DNA from: Firmicutes bacterium UBA5420
GTDB taxonomy: Bacteria > Bacillota > Limnochordia > Darwinibacteriales > Darwinibacteriaceae
Reading direction: 5' to 3'
Length of the DNA stretch: 9,998 nt
Assembly: GCA_002409455.1 (NCBI GenBank)
Contig: DHNI01000017.1
Location: 22,434-32,431, forward strand
Below, piece after piece: positions 1-6,425 of the stretch (position 1 is its first letter; each line of letters starts with the position of its first letter). The notes under the pieces are model-generated. The model was not told the origin of the DNA. It saw nothing but the letters and a program-made list of their open reading frames with translations, and made no database searches. The position numbers were made by a program, and so were the translations under genes.

Positions 1-969
1 CCCACGATTCCAACAGCCCTGGGCCTTTTAACCCTACTCTATGTTGTCAACCTCTTGGGCATATCCTTTGCCGCCATCATTCAAGGGCTTATGGTCGTAT
101 TACTTCTAATTGCTCTTGCCGTTTTTGCGATCATGGGCTTTCCATATGTAAAAGTCACGAACTTCTCTCCTTTTTTCACTGGCGGAATGGGTGGATTTGC
201 TATGGCTGCCTCGATCCTAACCTTCACACTTGTGGGCGCGAATGCCATAATTGAACTAGGCGGGGAAATTAAAAATCCGGGAAAAACGATTCCCCGGGCC
301 TTTTTGATCTCCTTCCCCCTCGTTTTGGTTTTGTATGTGTTCGTTGCCATTATAGCCGCGGGTGTCTTGCCGTGGACTGAAACAGCAGGGCAGCCCCTTA
401 CAATCGTCGCCCAAAGCTTTATGGGACAAGCATCTTTCAACTTTTTTGTCTTCGCGGGAGGGCTTTTGGCCATTGTCACAACACTCAACGCCAGCCTCAT
501 GTGGGGTACCCGCTCCTTATTGGGAGTAAGTACAGACGGTTTGCTTCCCAAAGCGTTAACGTCGATTAACAAGCGATTTGGAACGCCTCATTGGTTTCTC
601 ACGCTGATTTATGTAATCTCTTCAGCAGCCATCCTTCTCCTCGGAGAAGAAAACCTCTCACTTTTTGCTGTTCTAGCATCCATCGGTGGTATTATTGTGT
701 TCATCCCGTTATTGGGGGCAGCGATCCAACTGCCCAAGAAGGCTCCAGAAGCCTACAGAAACAGCCCCTTTAAGCTTCGTGGAAAATGGCTCTATATGGC
801 AGTTGGGGTAGGATTCTTGCTCTCCCTTTTGATTCTTTCCATATTGCTTGTTGATCTGCTTTCTTACCCAGCTGGGCTGATTTATGGAATCATCTTTTTT
901 CTCTGGCTCATTGCCGGTGCGATTCTTTTCATGTACAAAAAGCCTGGGGAAAAACACTCAAACCCCTAA
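1..969 (+). CDS. APC-superfamily amino-acid permease, 3' part
   Basis: The reading frame is open from base 1 to the TAA at 967-969, so this is the C-terminal 322 residues of a longer integral membrane protein; the true start lies upstream. The translation is dominated by hydrophobic segments (about seven visible helices). It contains the stretch GGEIKNPGKTIPRA (bases about 256-300), the loop typical of APC-family amino-acid/polyamine permeases, which usually have 12 helices and 430-500 residues. The family imports amino acids or exchanges them across the cytoplasmic membrane, driven by ion gradients or antiport. Substrate cannot be told from this fragment. A TTG at position 55 could be mistaken for a start, but the frame continues convincingly upstream of it (LGLLTLLYVVNLLGIS). 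The next gene begins 62 bases downstream on the same strand, so co-transcription is possible. Confidence 0.88.
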   Translation, partial: PTIPTALGLLTLLYVVNLLGISFAAIIQGLMVVLLLIALAVFAIMGFPYVKVTNFSPFFTGGMGGFAMAASILTFTLVGANAIIELGGEIKNPGKTIPRAFLISFPLVLVLYVFVAIIAAGVLPWTETAGQPLTIVAQSFMGQASFNFFVFAGGLLAIVTTLNASLMWGTRSLLGVSTDGLLPKALTSINKRFGTPHWFLTLIYVISSAAILLLGEENLSLFAVLASIGGIIVFIPLLGAAIQLPKKAPEAYRNSPFKLRGKWLYMAVGVGFLLSLLILSILLVDLLSYPAGLIYGIIFFLWLIAGAILFMYKKPGEKHSNP

Positions 970-998
970 GTCGGTTTGATTCATGTTCTAGTTAACAT

Positions 999-1027
999 AT
1001 CCCTCCCATACAGTTTACGGGAGGGAT
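999..1027 (+). promoter_or_regulatory. Inverted repeat enclosing the Shine-Dalgarno of the next gene
   Basis: ATCCCTCCC (999-1007) and GGGAGGGAT (1019-1027) form a perfect 9-bp stem with an 11-base loop. The right arm is also the Shine-Dalgarno (GGGAGGG) of the TTG start at 1032, six bases away. In RNA the stem would hide the ribosome binding site. It could instead be a weak terminator for the permease gene, but only TTT follows it, with no real U-tract. Translational control is inferred, not shown. Confidence 0.6.
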
Positions 1028-1031
1028 AGCT

Positions 1032-2606
1032 TTGTCTGTACAACTCACTGTCTTCGATGGTTGTGATTGCATTGGTGGAAACAAGCTCTACCTAGCAGCA
1101 GATGGCACAGGGGTTTTCTTTGACTTCGGTCTCAATTACTCCCTGCGTTCTCGGTTCTTTGATGAATTTCTTCGTCCCCGCAGCGGACTAGGATTAGTCG
1201 ATTATCTATCTACCGGCCTGTTACCGCCCATCCCAGGCGTCTACCGCGATGACCTCGTCCCGCCAGGGTTCAACCTATGGGACAAGTATAACAAAGAAGG
1301 CTTGGGAGGTATCGAGCCCCAAGCTGTATTATTGTCCCATGGTCATAGCGATCATCTGCAAATGATCCCGTTTCTCAAACCTCAGATCCCGATTTTCACA
1401 AGCCTGACGACAGCTATCATAGCCAAAGCCCGGCAAGATACCTCCCAAGGAGGCGTAGATTCAGAGACCACGTCCATCGTTCTAAAAGAAGAGTGGGAAG
1501 GTCTCTTGCGTTCAAGACACTACCGCTCCTCACCCGCTTTGGGGCGACAGTACATCGTTTCTGATCGTGATGCTGTTGCAGATGAAGTCCAAGAATTCTG
1601 GGCAAGTTCCACTTCGTCTCGGGCCCTCGAATCTGTACCTCTTCAAGTCTCCTCAGGGCGCATCGGTTCTTTACATACACTGTTTTTCCCCGTAGACCAC
1701 TCCATACCAGGTTCAGGTGCATGGGCTGTGGAAACGTCGGAAGGATGGGTCGTATACACGGGCGATTTACGCATGCATGGCTCCCAAAAACAGGATACTC
1801 TTCGATTTATAGAAGGCGCAGCTCGGTTAAAGCCTCTAGCCCTAATCTGCGAAGGAACCCATTTAGAGAACGAATGGTTTATGTCCGAAGCCGCTGTCTA
1901 CGAAAATGCTCGCTTAGCTATAGAACTAAGTAGAGGGCTTGTCATAGCAGATTTTTCCTTAAGTAACATTGAGCGGCTCTCCATCTTTCATCAGGTAGCC
2001 ATAGACACCGGGCGCATCCTCGTTATCACGTTCAAGGACGCTTACTTATTAGAGGCATTGTCGAAAGTTCTACCCGCCGTGCCCAATCCACTAGATTCTC
2101 CTCATATCAGGGTCTATGGTTCAAATAAAGTCCACCTAGCAAGTTGGGAGCGAGTTCTTGCAGAAACGTACGGTGAAAGAATCATTGGGCCTAAACAGAT
2201 TCATAAAGCGCAAGGGTCTTTCATTTTATGCTTTGGTTATTATGACCTCCCGAACCTAGTAGATATTGACCCGAGCGCAGGTCACTATATCCATTCGAGT
2301 TCAGAACCCTTTCAAGAGCAGATGATTCTAGATATGGCACGACTTCAAGCCTGGCTCGGTCACTTCAACATTCAAAATCTAGGCTACGATCGCCACAAGC
2401 ATAGGCTTGGTAGCCCCTTCCACTCTTCGGGGCATCTGAGCGGAAGCGAGCTCCTCGACCTCGTTGAACAGATCAGACCCCGTTACGTTATTCCAGTTCA
2501 CACAGAAGAGCCCAAGAAGATCCGCCAGAAAATTCAAGGGCGCATGGGTAAAACGGTGCAAACGATCCTCCCTAAAGCTGGGTTGCCCATCATCTTGAAG
2601 CGCTAA
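1032..2606 (+). CDS. Metallo-beta-lactamase/beta-CASP hydrolase (RNase J-like)
   Basis: A 524-residue protein starting at TTG 1032, chosen because GGGAGGG lies six bases upstream. Metallo-beta-lactamase motifs appear in order: motif 1 (FFDFG, about residue 31), the zinc-binding HGHSDH (H103, H105, D107, H108), a later His in VDHSIPG (H223) and the Asp of YTGDLR (D245). Beta-CASP features follow: CEGTH (E274/T276 region, motif A), HSSGHLSG (H467, motif B) and PVHTEE (H490, motif C). Beta-CASP enzymes of this type are zinc-dependent RNA or DNA nucleases acting in the cytoplasm (RNase J, CPSF73, Artemis), so cleavage of RNA is the best guess. It differs from true RNase J in having about 50 extra residues between motif 1 and the HxHxDH (roughly 45-95) and no clear C-terminal RNase J domain. 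All predicted metal ligands appear present. The gene ends 23 bases from the convergent amylase gene. The family call is secure; the substrate is unknown. Confidence 0.85.
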   Translation: MSVQLTVFDGCDCIGGNKLYLAADGTGVFFDFGLNYSLRSRFFDEFLRPRSGLGLVDYLSTGLLPPIPGVYRDDLVPPGFNLWDKYNKEGLGGIEPQAVLLSHGHSDHLQMIPFLKPQIPIFTSLTTAIIAKARQDTSQGGVDSETTSIVLKEEWEGLLRSRHYRSSPALGRQYIVSDRDAVADEVQEFWASSTSSRALESVPLQVSSGRIGSLHTLFFPVDHSIPGSGAWAVETSEGWVVYTGDLRMHGSQKQDTLRFIEGAARLKPLALICEGTHLENEWFMSEAAVYENARLAIELSRGLVIADFSLSNIERLSIFHQVAIDTGRILVITFKDAYLLEALSKVLPAVPNPLDSPHIRVYGSNKVHLASWERVLAETYGERIIGPKQIHKAQGSFILCFGYYDLPNLVDIDPSAGHYIHSSSEPFQEQMILDMARLQAWLGHFNIQNLGYDRHKHRLGSPFHSSGHLSGSELLDLVEQIRPRYVIPVHTEEPKKIRQKIQGRMGKTVQTILPKAGLPIILKR

Positions 2607-2629
2607 GCATGTGCTTGTTGGTAGTCTTT

Positions 2630-4165
2630 TTACCGTTCGATCACAAGAGAAGAGCAAGGGCTTAGCTTGAGTGTATCGTAATCCCACTCAACCTCCCCAT
2701 CACTGTACAGCATGTTCCAATTATGGGCTTGGCTACAGTCTAGCTCAACTGTCTGCCAGGCAGAGTTAAGATTGTGCAAAACTAGCACCTGATCATCCTG
2801 CCACTGCCTCACAAAGCCCACAACTTGCTTATTACCAGTATCAATGGGAATGATTTTCCCAACCTTTAAGGGAAGATTACCTTCCCTAAGGTGAATTAGA
2901 TTTCTATAATGGCTCCAGAGGGAGTTAGGATCTGTTTGTTGGTCTTCTACCGAAGGCTGCCATGTTCCAGTATTAAAACTCGACATGCGCCACGTACTTT
3001 GCCCAGGGCCACTTTCGTCATACCATCTAAAGGGCTCCCGTTTGTTTTCATCAGGACCTGTACCCTTCATGCCAATCTCTTCACCATAATAAATAAAGGG
3101 ATTGCCTGGCAGAGTAAGATACACCGAGGCCGCCATTTTCATCTGCTCAACATCATTTAAAACTGACATCACCCTGTCTTGATCGTGATTTGTCAAGAAG
3201 GGGGCATCGATCACCCACTGGGAGTGCTCTTCGTAGCGATTGATAAATCGCTCAGCCACTCTGGCCAAACCAAAGTCAGAACCGCTTCTAGCGCTAAGGA
3301 TAATCAAATTCGCAAGATCGAAGTTAAAGGCAGAGTCAAATCCTGCATAATAAGGTGCTATCACAGTGGAGCTATCCCAAACCTCCGCCACCAAGTAGAC
3401 ATCAGGTTTGACCTGCCGGAGATGATCCCGAAACTCAACCCACCACTCTAGGGCCCGATTCTCCTCGGCATGGGCATACATATGCATCGCCGCATCGAGG
3501 CGAAAACCATCGACGCCCAAATCAAGCCAGAATTCAGCAATGGCCCGGGCTTCCTCGCGCACCTTGGGATTATCAAAGTTAAGATCAGGCATCCCATCCC
3601 AAAAAAGCCCGTGATAATGACCCGTCGCGTGGGGGTGCCAAACCCTCTGGGCCCAGGGGCCTGGAGCGCCCAAATTGGTATCAACATCGGCCCAGATATA
3701 ATAATCGCGATAAGGGCTTTGAAGATCCAGCGCTGCCTCAAGAAACCAGGGGTGCAGGCGGCTCGTATGATGCAGAACAAGATCCATAATCACGCGAATA
3801 CCTCGATCATGTGCCTTAGTGATCAGCTCTTTAAACTGCTCTAAGGTGCCAATCTCACTATCAATTGCATAGTAATCTATCACGTCATACTTGTGATAGG
3901 TTGGGGAAGGATGAATGGGCGTTAGCCAGATTCCGCTCACACCTAAATCTGAAAGATAATCTAGCCGATCGATAATTCCCCGCAGATCCCCTAGACCATC
4001 ACCATCGCCATCGGCAAAGGCCCTGACAAAAATCTGATAATAAACACTATGCTTACCTAAGAAAATGTCCTCTGCACTCGGCGCCTCGCCCACGACTACG
4101 TCTAGCGGGATGGCCACCAACAGCAGAATCAAAAAAAGTGTCGCCAATTTGCGCAAATTACGCAT
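2630..4165 (-). CDS. Secreted GH13 alpha-amylase family glycosidase
   Basis: A 511-residue protein. The ATG at 4165 is chosen over an in-frame start 36 codons upstream because it has a strong Shine-Dalgarno and opens a clean signal peptide: basic MRNLRK, then about 17 hydrophobic residues, and a likely cut near VVG-EA (about residue 26). No lipobox cysteine is seen, so it is probably secreted or loosely anchored. GH13 signatures are complete: calcium-binding loop DGDGDGLGD (52-60), region I DLVLHH (128-133), region II GFRLDAAMH with the nucleophile D224, region III EVWD with acid/base E261, and region IV FLTNHD with D328. It should hydrolyse alpha-1,4 (possibly alpha-1,6) bonds of starch-like glucans outside the cell. 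Length and layout (catalytic barrel, then a short C-terminal beta domain from about 430) match single-domain amylases of about 510 residues from anaerobic Firmicutes. Exact specificity (amylase or oligo-glucosidase) cannot be settled by eye. No sugar transporter or regulator sits next to it here. Confidence 0.92.
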   Translation of the reverse strand: MRNLRKLATLFLILLLVAIPLDVVVGEAPSAEDIFLGKHSVYYQIFVRAFADGDGDGLGDLRGIIDRLDYLSDLGVSGIWLTPIHPSPTYHKYDVIDYYAIDSEIGTLEQFKELITKAHDRGIRVIMDLVLHHTSRLHPWFLEAALDLQSPYRDYYIWADVDTNLGAPGPWAQRVWHPHATGHYHGLFWDGMPDLNFDNPKVREEARAIAEFWLDLGVDGFRLDAAMHMYAHAEENRALEWWVEFRDHLRQVKPDVYLVAEVWDSSTVIAPYYAGFDSAFNFDLANLIILSARSGSDFGLARVAERFINRYEEHSQWVIDAPFLTNHDQDRVMSVLNDVEQMKMAASVYLTLPGNPFIYYGEEIGMKGTGPDENKREPFRWYDESGPGQSTWRMSSFNTGTWQPSVEDQQTDPNSLWSHYRNLIHLREGNLPLKVGKIIPIDTGNKQVVGFVRQWQDDQVLVLHNLNSAWQTVELDCSQAHNWNMLYSDGEVEWDYDTLKLSPCSSLVIER

Positions 4166-4170
4166 GATAT

Positions 4171-4180
4171 TCCTCCCCCT
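4171..4180 (-). promoter_or_regulatory. Shine-Dalgarno that fixes the amylase start
   Basis: On the minus strand this reads AGGGGGAGGA, five bases (ATATC) before the ATG at 4165. It is strongly complementary to the 16S rRNA 3' end and supports starting at the signal-peptide methionine rather than at the longer in-frame start near 4273. Confidence 0.8.
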
Positions 4181-4258
4181 AACTGGTTCTGCGTTCGTTA
4201 CCAAAAAACAACATTGCAAAAACGACAAAAAATATTGAGGTTTCGCCCTCTTTGCCAC

Positions 4259-4286
4259 TTGATCTTTTGACAATAAATGATATGAT
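4259..4286 (+). promoter_or_regulatory. Sigma-A-like promoter with extended -10, upstream of the riboswitch
   Basis: TTGATC (4259-4264) is followed after 16 bases by TATGAT (4281-4286), preceded by TGA (4278-4280), an extended -10. Transcription would begin near 4293, just before the 5' strand of the riboswitch at 4298, which is the expected geometry. A perfect TTGACA at 4267-4272 is also present but has no good -10 at 17-18 bases. Confidence 0.6.
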
Positions 4287-4297
4287 TAAGTTGATAT

Positions 4298-4410
4298 CTC
4301 CGAATTGAGCATTATATAGCGGGGGAACCGGTTTTGGGGTGAATCTTGTTCGAACGTGAGCAAGAAGGGCAACTTGGGGTGTCCTAATCCGTCAGCTAAC
4401 CTCGTAGGAG
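4298..4410 (+). promoter_or_regulatory. Cyclic-di-AMP riboswitch (ydaO/yuaA type)
   Basis: This leader carries the conserved blocks of the ydaO aptamer in the right order and spacing: GGGGGAACCGG (from 4320), TTTTGGGGTGAATC (4333 on), a small stem-loop CTTGTTCGAACGTGAGCAAG, GGGCAA, GGGGTGTCC, and the hallmark CCGTCAGCTAACCTCGTAGG (4389-4408). P1 can be formed by CTCC (4298-4301) with GGAG (4407-4410), enclosing 113 bases. The class binds two c-di-AMP molecules and usually switches genes off when c-di-AMP is high; typical targets are potassium transporters, osmolyte uptake and wall hydrolases. Downstream, AGTAC (4409-4413)/GTACT (4422-4426) overlaps the 3' strand of P1. CTGGAAC/GTTTCAG (4431-4449) and AGCG/CGCT followed by TTTTT (4448-4465) could form the switch, but the expression platform is not clear. 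The aptamer identity is by sequence recall, not by a covariance search. Confidence 0.9.
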
Positions 4411-4499
4411 TACACCAAGGCGTACTGTCACTGGAACTTAAAGTTTCAGCGAACAAACGCTTTTTTGTTTCCCCAAAATACTTAAAAGGAGATGTTATC

Positions 4500-4667
4500 A
4501 TGAGAATTTGCCCAGACTGTTATACCGCCAATCGCTCCCATCATGTGTATTGCCAAAAGTGTTCTGGTGTTCTAACCAATCGTGGCGCTCACCCGTATCC
4601 GCGGGTCAAAATCAAAAAGAAGGCTATCACTAGGCGAGTGCCAACTGGATTTATCTTTACATCCTAG
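4500..4667 (+). CDS. Small zinc-ribbon protein with basic tail, under riboswitch control
   Basis: A 55-residue protein from ATG 4500, preceded by AAAAGGAGA (eight-base spacing from the GGAG core). The N-terminal half carries two CxxC pairs, CPDC (C4, C7) and CQKC (C18, C21), which would bind one zinc ion as a minimal zinc ribbon. The C-terminal half is rich in Lys and Arg (VKIKKK, TRR), so contact with nucleic acid or another acidic partner is possible. No transmembrane segment or signal peptide is present. It is the only gene between the c-di-AMP riboswitch and a strong terminator, so it is probably the sole target of that switch. The frame is open further upstream to 4356, but that part overlaps the riboswitch and lacks a ribosome site. 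I do not recognise a named family, and function is unknown. An alternative is that the short frame serves mainly as a leader peptide. Confidence 0.75.
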   Translation: MRICPDCYTANRSHHVYCQKCSGVLTNRGAHPYPRVKIKKKAITRRVPTGFIFTS

Positions 4668-4686
4668 CATATTTGGCTCACAAATT

Positions 4687-4720
4687 GGGGGAGCGGGAGC
4701 ACAGCTTTCGCTCCCTCTTT
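4687..4720 (+). terminator. Rho-independent terminator of the zinc-ribbon gene
   Basis: GGGAGCGGGAGC (4689-4700) pairs with GCTTTCGCTCCC (4704-4715) through 12 continuous pairs (two G-U) around an ACA loop, extendable by GG/TC (4687-4688/4716-4717). CTTTAT follows. It lies 20 bases after the stop codon. The T-run is short but the stem is very strong. Confidence 0.75.
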
Positions 4721-4774
4721 ATAGATGCCTTTCTCCACCTTCGCTCTGATTCCTGTCTTTCAACTCTTTCAGAC

Positions 4775-4811
4775 AAAAAAAGAAGCCCGATCCTTAACAG
4801 AGGATCCGGGC
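4775..4811 (-). terminator. Rho-independent terminator of the unknown-function gene at 4824-5684
   Basis: On the minus strand GCCCGGATCCT (4811-4801) pairs with AGGATCGGGC (4794-4785) with one bulged base, followed by TTCTTTTTTT. It begins 13 bases after the stop codon of the upstream minus-strand gene and stands back to back with the plus-strand terminator at 4687-4720. Confidence 0.85.
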
Positions 4812-4823
4812 CTCGCTAGCTCC

Positions 4824-5684
4824 CTATGTACTATCTCGTACTAAAGCACCATTAGGGCTAGGTAAGTCGGTTTCTTTTAGTCGGTTCATGTCACAAAAAT
4901 GCTCCAGGAAGCTCTGAGCAAGCTCGACTTCTTCAGAACCGTTTTTCAAAGCGACAATATCTTGCAGAATCTGAGCCATCCACACATTATCGAAATAACG
5001 ATGTCTACCGCTATTCCACGTCATATTCCTTGGATACCGTTCGTTGACATAGTAGTTCCAGAAGAGTATTTTTCTAGATTCTTCCTCCGAAAGACGCAAC
5101 CTATACTCCGAATGAGCAGGGATATACCCGTCTTCGCACAGTTTGCCAACAAAGAGTTCACCTACCATAAAAAGGCCCACAACCCGCCGATCCTTTTCCG
5201 GTACGTCTGGTTCCCTTGCAGTTATAAGGCAACAACTATTTTGGTGAAGGCGTACCAAGCGGTTGGGTTCACCCTTGTTTACCCCACTCTTCTTGAGGCT
5301 TGTAAATACCCTCCACTCTGAAAAAACTCTTTCTTGTTCTTCGTCATCACACCAAAAAGCGGCTTGCGAAACAGGCGATAACTTGTGGTTCTTGAGAAGT
5401 CTCTCTCGCTCTCGAACGCGCTGACGCCGAGCCTCCTCAATCGCTCTCATAACCTCAAGCTCCGCATCTTCCTTCTGTCGTTCTTTCTCAATTTTCAGTT
5501 TCACGCCATCAACCTGTTTGGCTAGCTTAGGATTAACCAAAAGCAAGTGCGTCCCGAAGACATCAGGAAACACAAATTTCTTGATTCCTAACGGGAAACG
5601 TACTTCAACATAACCATCATCATATGCGACAACATTTCCCTTGCCAAAACGCCTGTGCGTCACTTGTTCATTCAACAAATCCAT
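4824..5684 (-). CDS. Conserved Firmicute protein of unknown function, beta-barrel N-terminus plus coiled coil
   Basis: A 286-residue protein from ATG 5684; GGAGG six bases upstream supports the start. Residues 1-50 (MDLLNEQVTHRRFGKGNVV ... KKFVFPDVFGTHL) have the H-x-x-FGxGxV pattern of small SH3/Tudor-like barrels, as also found at the end of UvrD-type helicases. Residues about 52-100 are strongly charged and heptad-like (a coiled coil, KIEKERQKEDAELEVMRAIE). From about 105 to 270 there is a globular region with RRVVGLFMVGELFVG, DGYIPAH and ILFWNYY motifs. I remember similar full-length proteins in clostridia, sometimes mislabelled malate synthase, but nothing here resembles that enzyme. No signal peptide or membrane segment is seen, so it is probably cytoplasmic. 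It has its own promoter (5780-5808) and terminator (4775-4811), so it is a single-gene unit. Function is unknown. Confidence 0.8.
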   Translation of the reverse strand: MDLLNEQVTHRRFGKGNVVAYDDGYVEVRFPLGIKKFVFPDVFGTHLLLVNPKLAKQVDGVKLKIEKERQKEDAELEVMRAIEEARRQRVRERERLLKNHKLSPVSQAAFWCDDEEQERVFSEWRVFTSLKKSGVNKGEPNRLVRLHQNSCCLITAREPDVPEKDRRVVGLFMVGELFVGKLCEDGYIPAHSEYRLRLSEEESRKILFWNYYVNERYPRNMTWNSGRHRYFDNVWMAQILQDIVALKNGSEEVELAQSFLEHFCDMNRLKETDLPSPNGALVRDST

Positions 5685-5779
5685 TTTGGGCCTCCATATT
5701 CTACAAGAGTGTGCAACTAACGCACCTCCGTGCTTCCGACCTATCGGTTAAACAAAGTCGTGTACGTGTTCTCATACTT

Positions 5780-5808
5780 AGGATACCACAAACGGAGAAA
5801 AAACGCAA
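5780..5808 (-). promoter_or_regulatory. Promoter of the unknown-function gene
   Basis: On the minus strand TTGCGT (5808-5803), a 17-base spacer and TATCCT (5785-5780), with TGG just before the -10 (extended -10). Transcription would start near 5773, leaving a leader of about 90 bases with small hairpins such as GCAC-GGAG-GTGC. Confidence 0.6.
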
Positions 5809-5816
5809 ATTAGGTG

Positions 5817-5849
5817 TTGACATAGTCATTCAATGGGTGTAAACTATGT
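5817..5849 (+). promoter_or_regulatory. Promoter of the LysM operon with overlapping dyad
   Basis: TTGACA (5817-5822, perfect -35), 17 bases, then TAAACT (5840-5845, 4 of 6). A perfect 7-bp inverted repeat, ACATAGT (5820-5826) and ACTATGT (5843-5849), spans the spacer and touches both hexamers, as an operator would. The promoter diverges from the one at 5780-5808. Which regulator, if any, binds is unknown. Confidence 0.55.
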
Positions 5850-5996
5850 AGTTATATGTCCCGCGATATTGCCTGCTCAGGGCATGCCCCCAACTCCACA
5901 AATCCATACGATAGCCTCCTGTTCCTAGTACCTTATCTATCTAAGGCGAATATACTATAGAGCAAGTTACTAAACTAGGGGAGGAGTGTTTGCTCC
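5850..5996 (+). other. Leader region of the LysM gene
   Basis: About 145 bases without an ORF, lying between the promoter and the LysM start. It holds the palindrome GGGCATGCCC (5880-5889), the stem-loop CCTTA-TCTATC-TAAGG (5931-5946), a TATACT (5951-5956) that lacks a good -35, and the Shine-Dalgarno AGGGGAGGAG (about 5977-5986). GGAG-TGTTTG-CTCC (5983-5996) could fold over that site immediately before the ATG. I recognise no known riboswitch class. A sporulation-type promoter near 5944-5958 is possible but weakly supported. Confidence 0.4.
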
Positions 5997-6425
5997 ATGT
6001 TTCCAAATCACCCTCGGGTACCAAAGCATTGTCCTCCAGGTTTTCTAGGTCGATACACGGTTGTGCAAGGTGATTCCATGTTCTCAATCGCACAGCGTTT
6101 TGGTGTATCACTTGACGCTTTAATTGCGGCTAATCCCCATATCACAAACCCCAAACTGATTTTTCCAGGCGATGTCTTATGCGTACCCCAGAAAGCTCCA
6201 CCGCCACCACCGCCACCGCCAAGCAAGGGATGCCCATGCCCCGTTACCCTCAATGACTTCATGAATCGATCGGTGGAAGTGACTACACGATGTGGTGGTG
6301 TTGAAGGGCGACTCGTCTTTGTTGGAGATGATTCGATTATCCTGCAGGATCACAAGACCACCACGACAATTCGGTGCAAAGAAATCTGTTTTATCCGCAT
6401 CCTCAGGTTTAAGGGGGAATCGTAA
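5997..6425 (+). CDS. LysM protein with proline linker and Cys-rich beta domain
   Basis: A 142-residue protein from ATG 5997. Residues about 18-65 are a LysM domain (GRYTVVQGDSMFSIAQRFGV ... PGDVLCVP), which binds peptidoglycan-type GlcNAc polymers. Eight prolines (about 68-75) form a linker. Residues about 80-137 make a small, mostly beta domain with Cys at 79, 81, 99, 127 and 131. There is no signal peptide, so it is either made in the cytoplasm/mother cell or exported by another route. Signal-less LysM proteins of this kind in spore formers (SafA-like) are spore-coat components; a coat role here is inferred. The C-terminal domain is clearly paralogous to the next protein (shared F-[ML]-x-R-x-V-x-V, a [RK]CG, G-x-L and C-x3-C), and the two genes overlap by one base. 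The C-terminal pattern resembles short Sm-like/DUF2642-type spore proteins, but I could not verify that by search. Confidence 0.82.
   Translation: MFPNHPRVPKHCPPGFLGRYTVVQGDSMFSIAQRFGVSLDALIAANPHITNPKLIFPGDVLCVPQKAPPPPPPPPSKGCPCPVTLNDFMNRSVEVTTRCGGVEGRLVFVGDDSIILQDHKTTTTIRCKEICFIRILRFKGES

Noticed and set aside
2605..2635. Possible terminator between the convergent nuclease and amylase genes (AAGCA-TG-TGCTT followed later by TTTTT).
   Set aside because: The stem has only four usable pairs and the T-run is about nine bases away, inside the end of the amylase gene; too weak to call.
4166..4273. N-terminal extension of the amylase by 36 residues from an in-frame start near 4273.
   Set aside because: It has no ribosome site, lies over the opposite-strand promoter, and would bury the signal peptide; the ATG at 4165 has a strong Shine-Dalgarno.
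4356..4499. Upstream part of the frame that ends in the zinc-ribbon gene.
   Set aside because: It overlaps the conserved riboswitch core and carries no ribosome site; the ATG at 4500 fits better.
5944..5958. Sporulation sigma-factor promoter (GGCGAATATACTATAG) before the LysM gene.
   Set aside because: It only partly fits SigF/SigG or SigE consensus and has no convincing -35; mentioned only as a possibility in the leader entry.
6007..6262. Minus-strand frame with a poly-Gly tract inside the LysM gene.
   Set aside because: The Gly run is only the antisense of the polyproline linker codons; the plus-strand LysM frame is clearly real.
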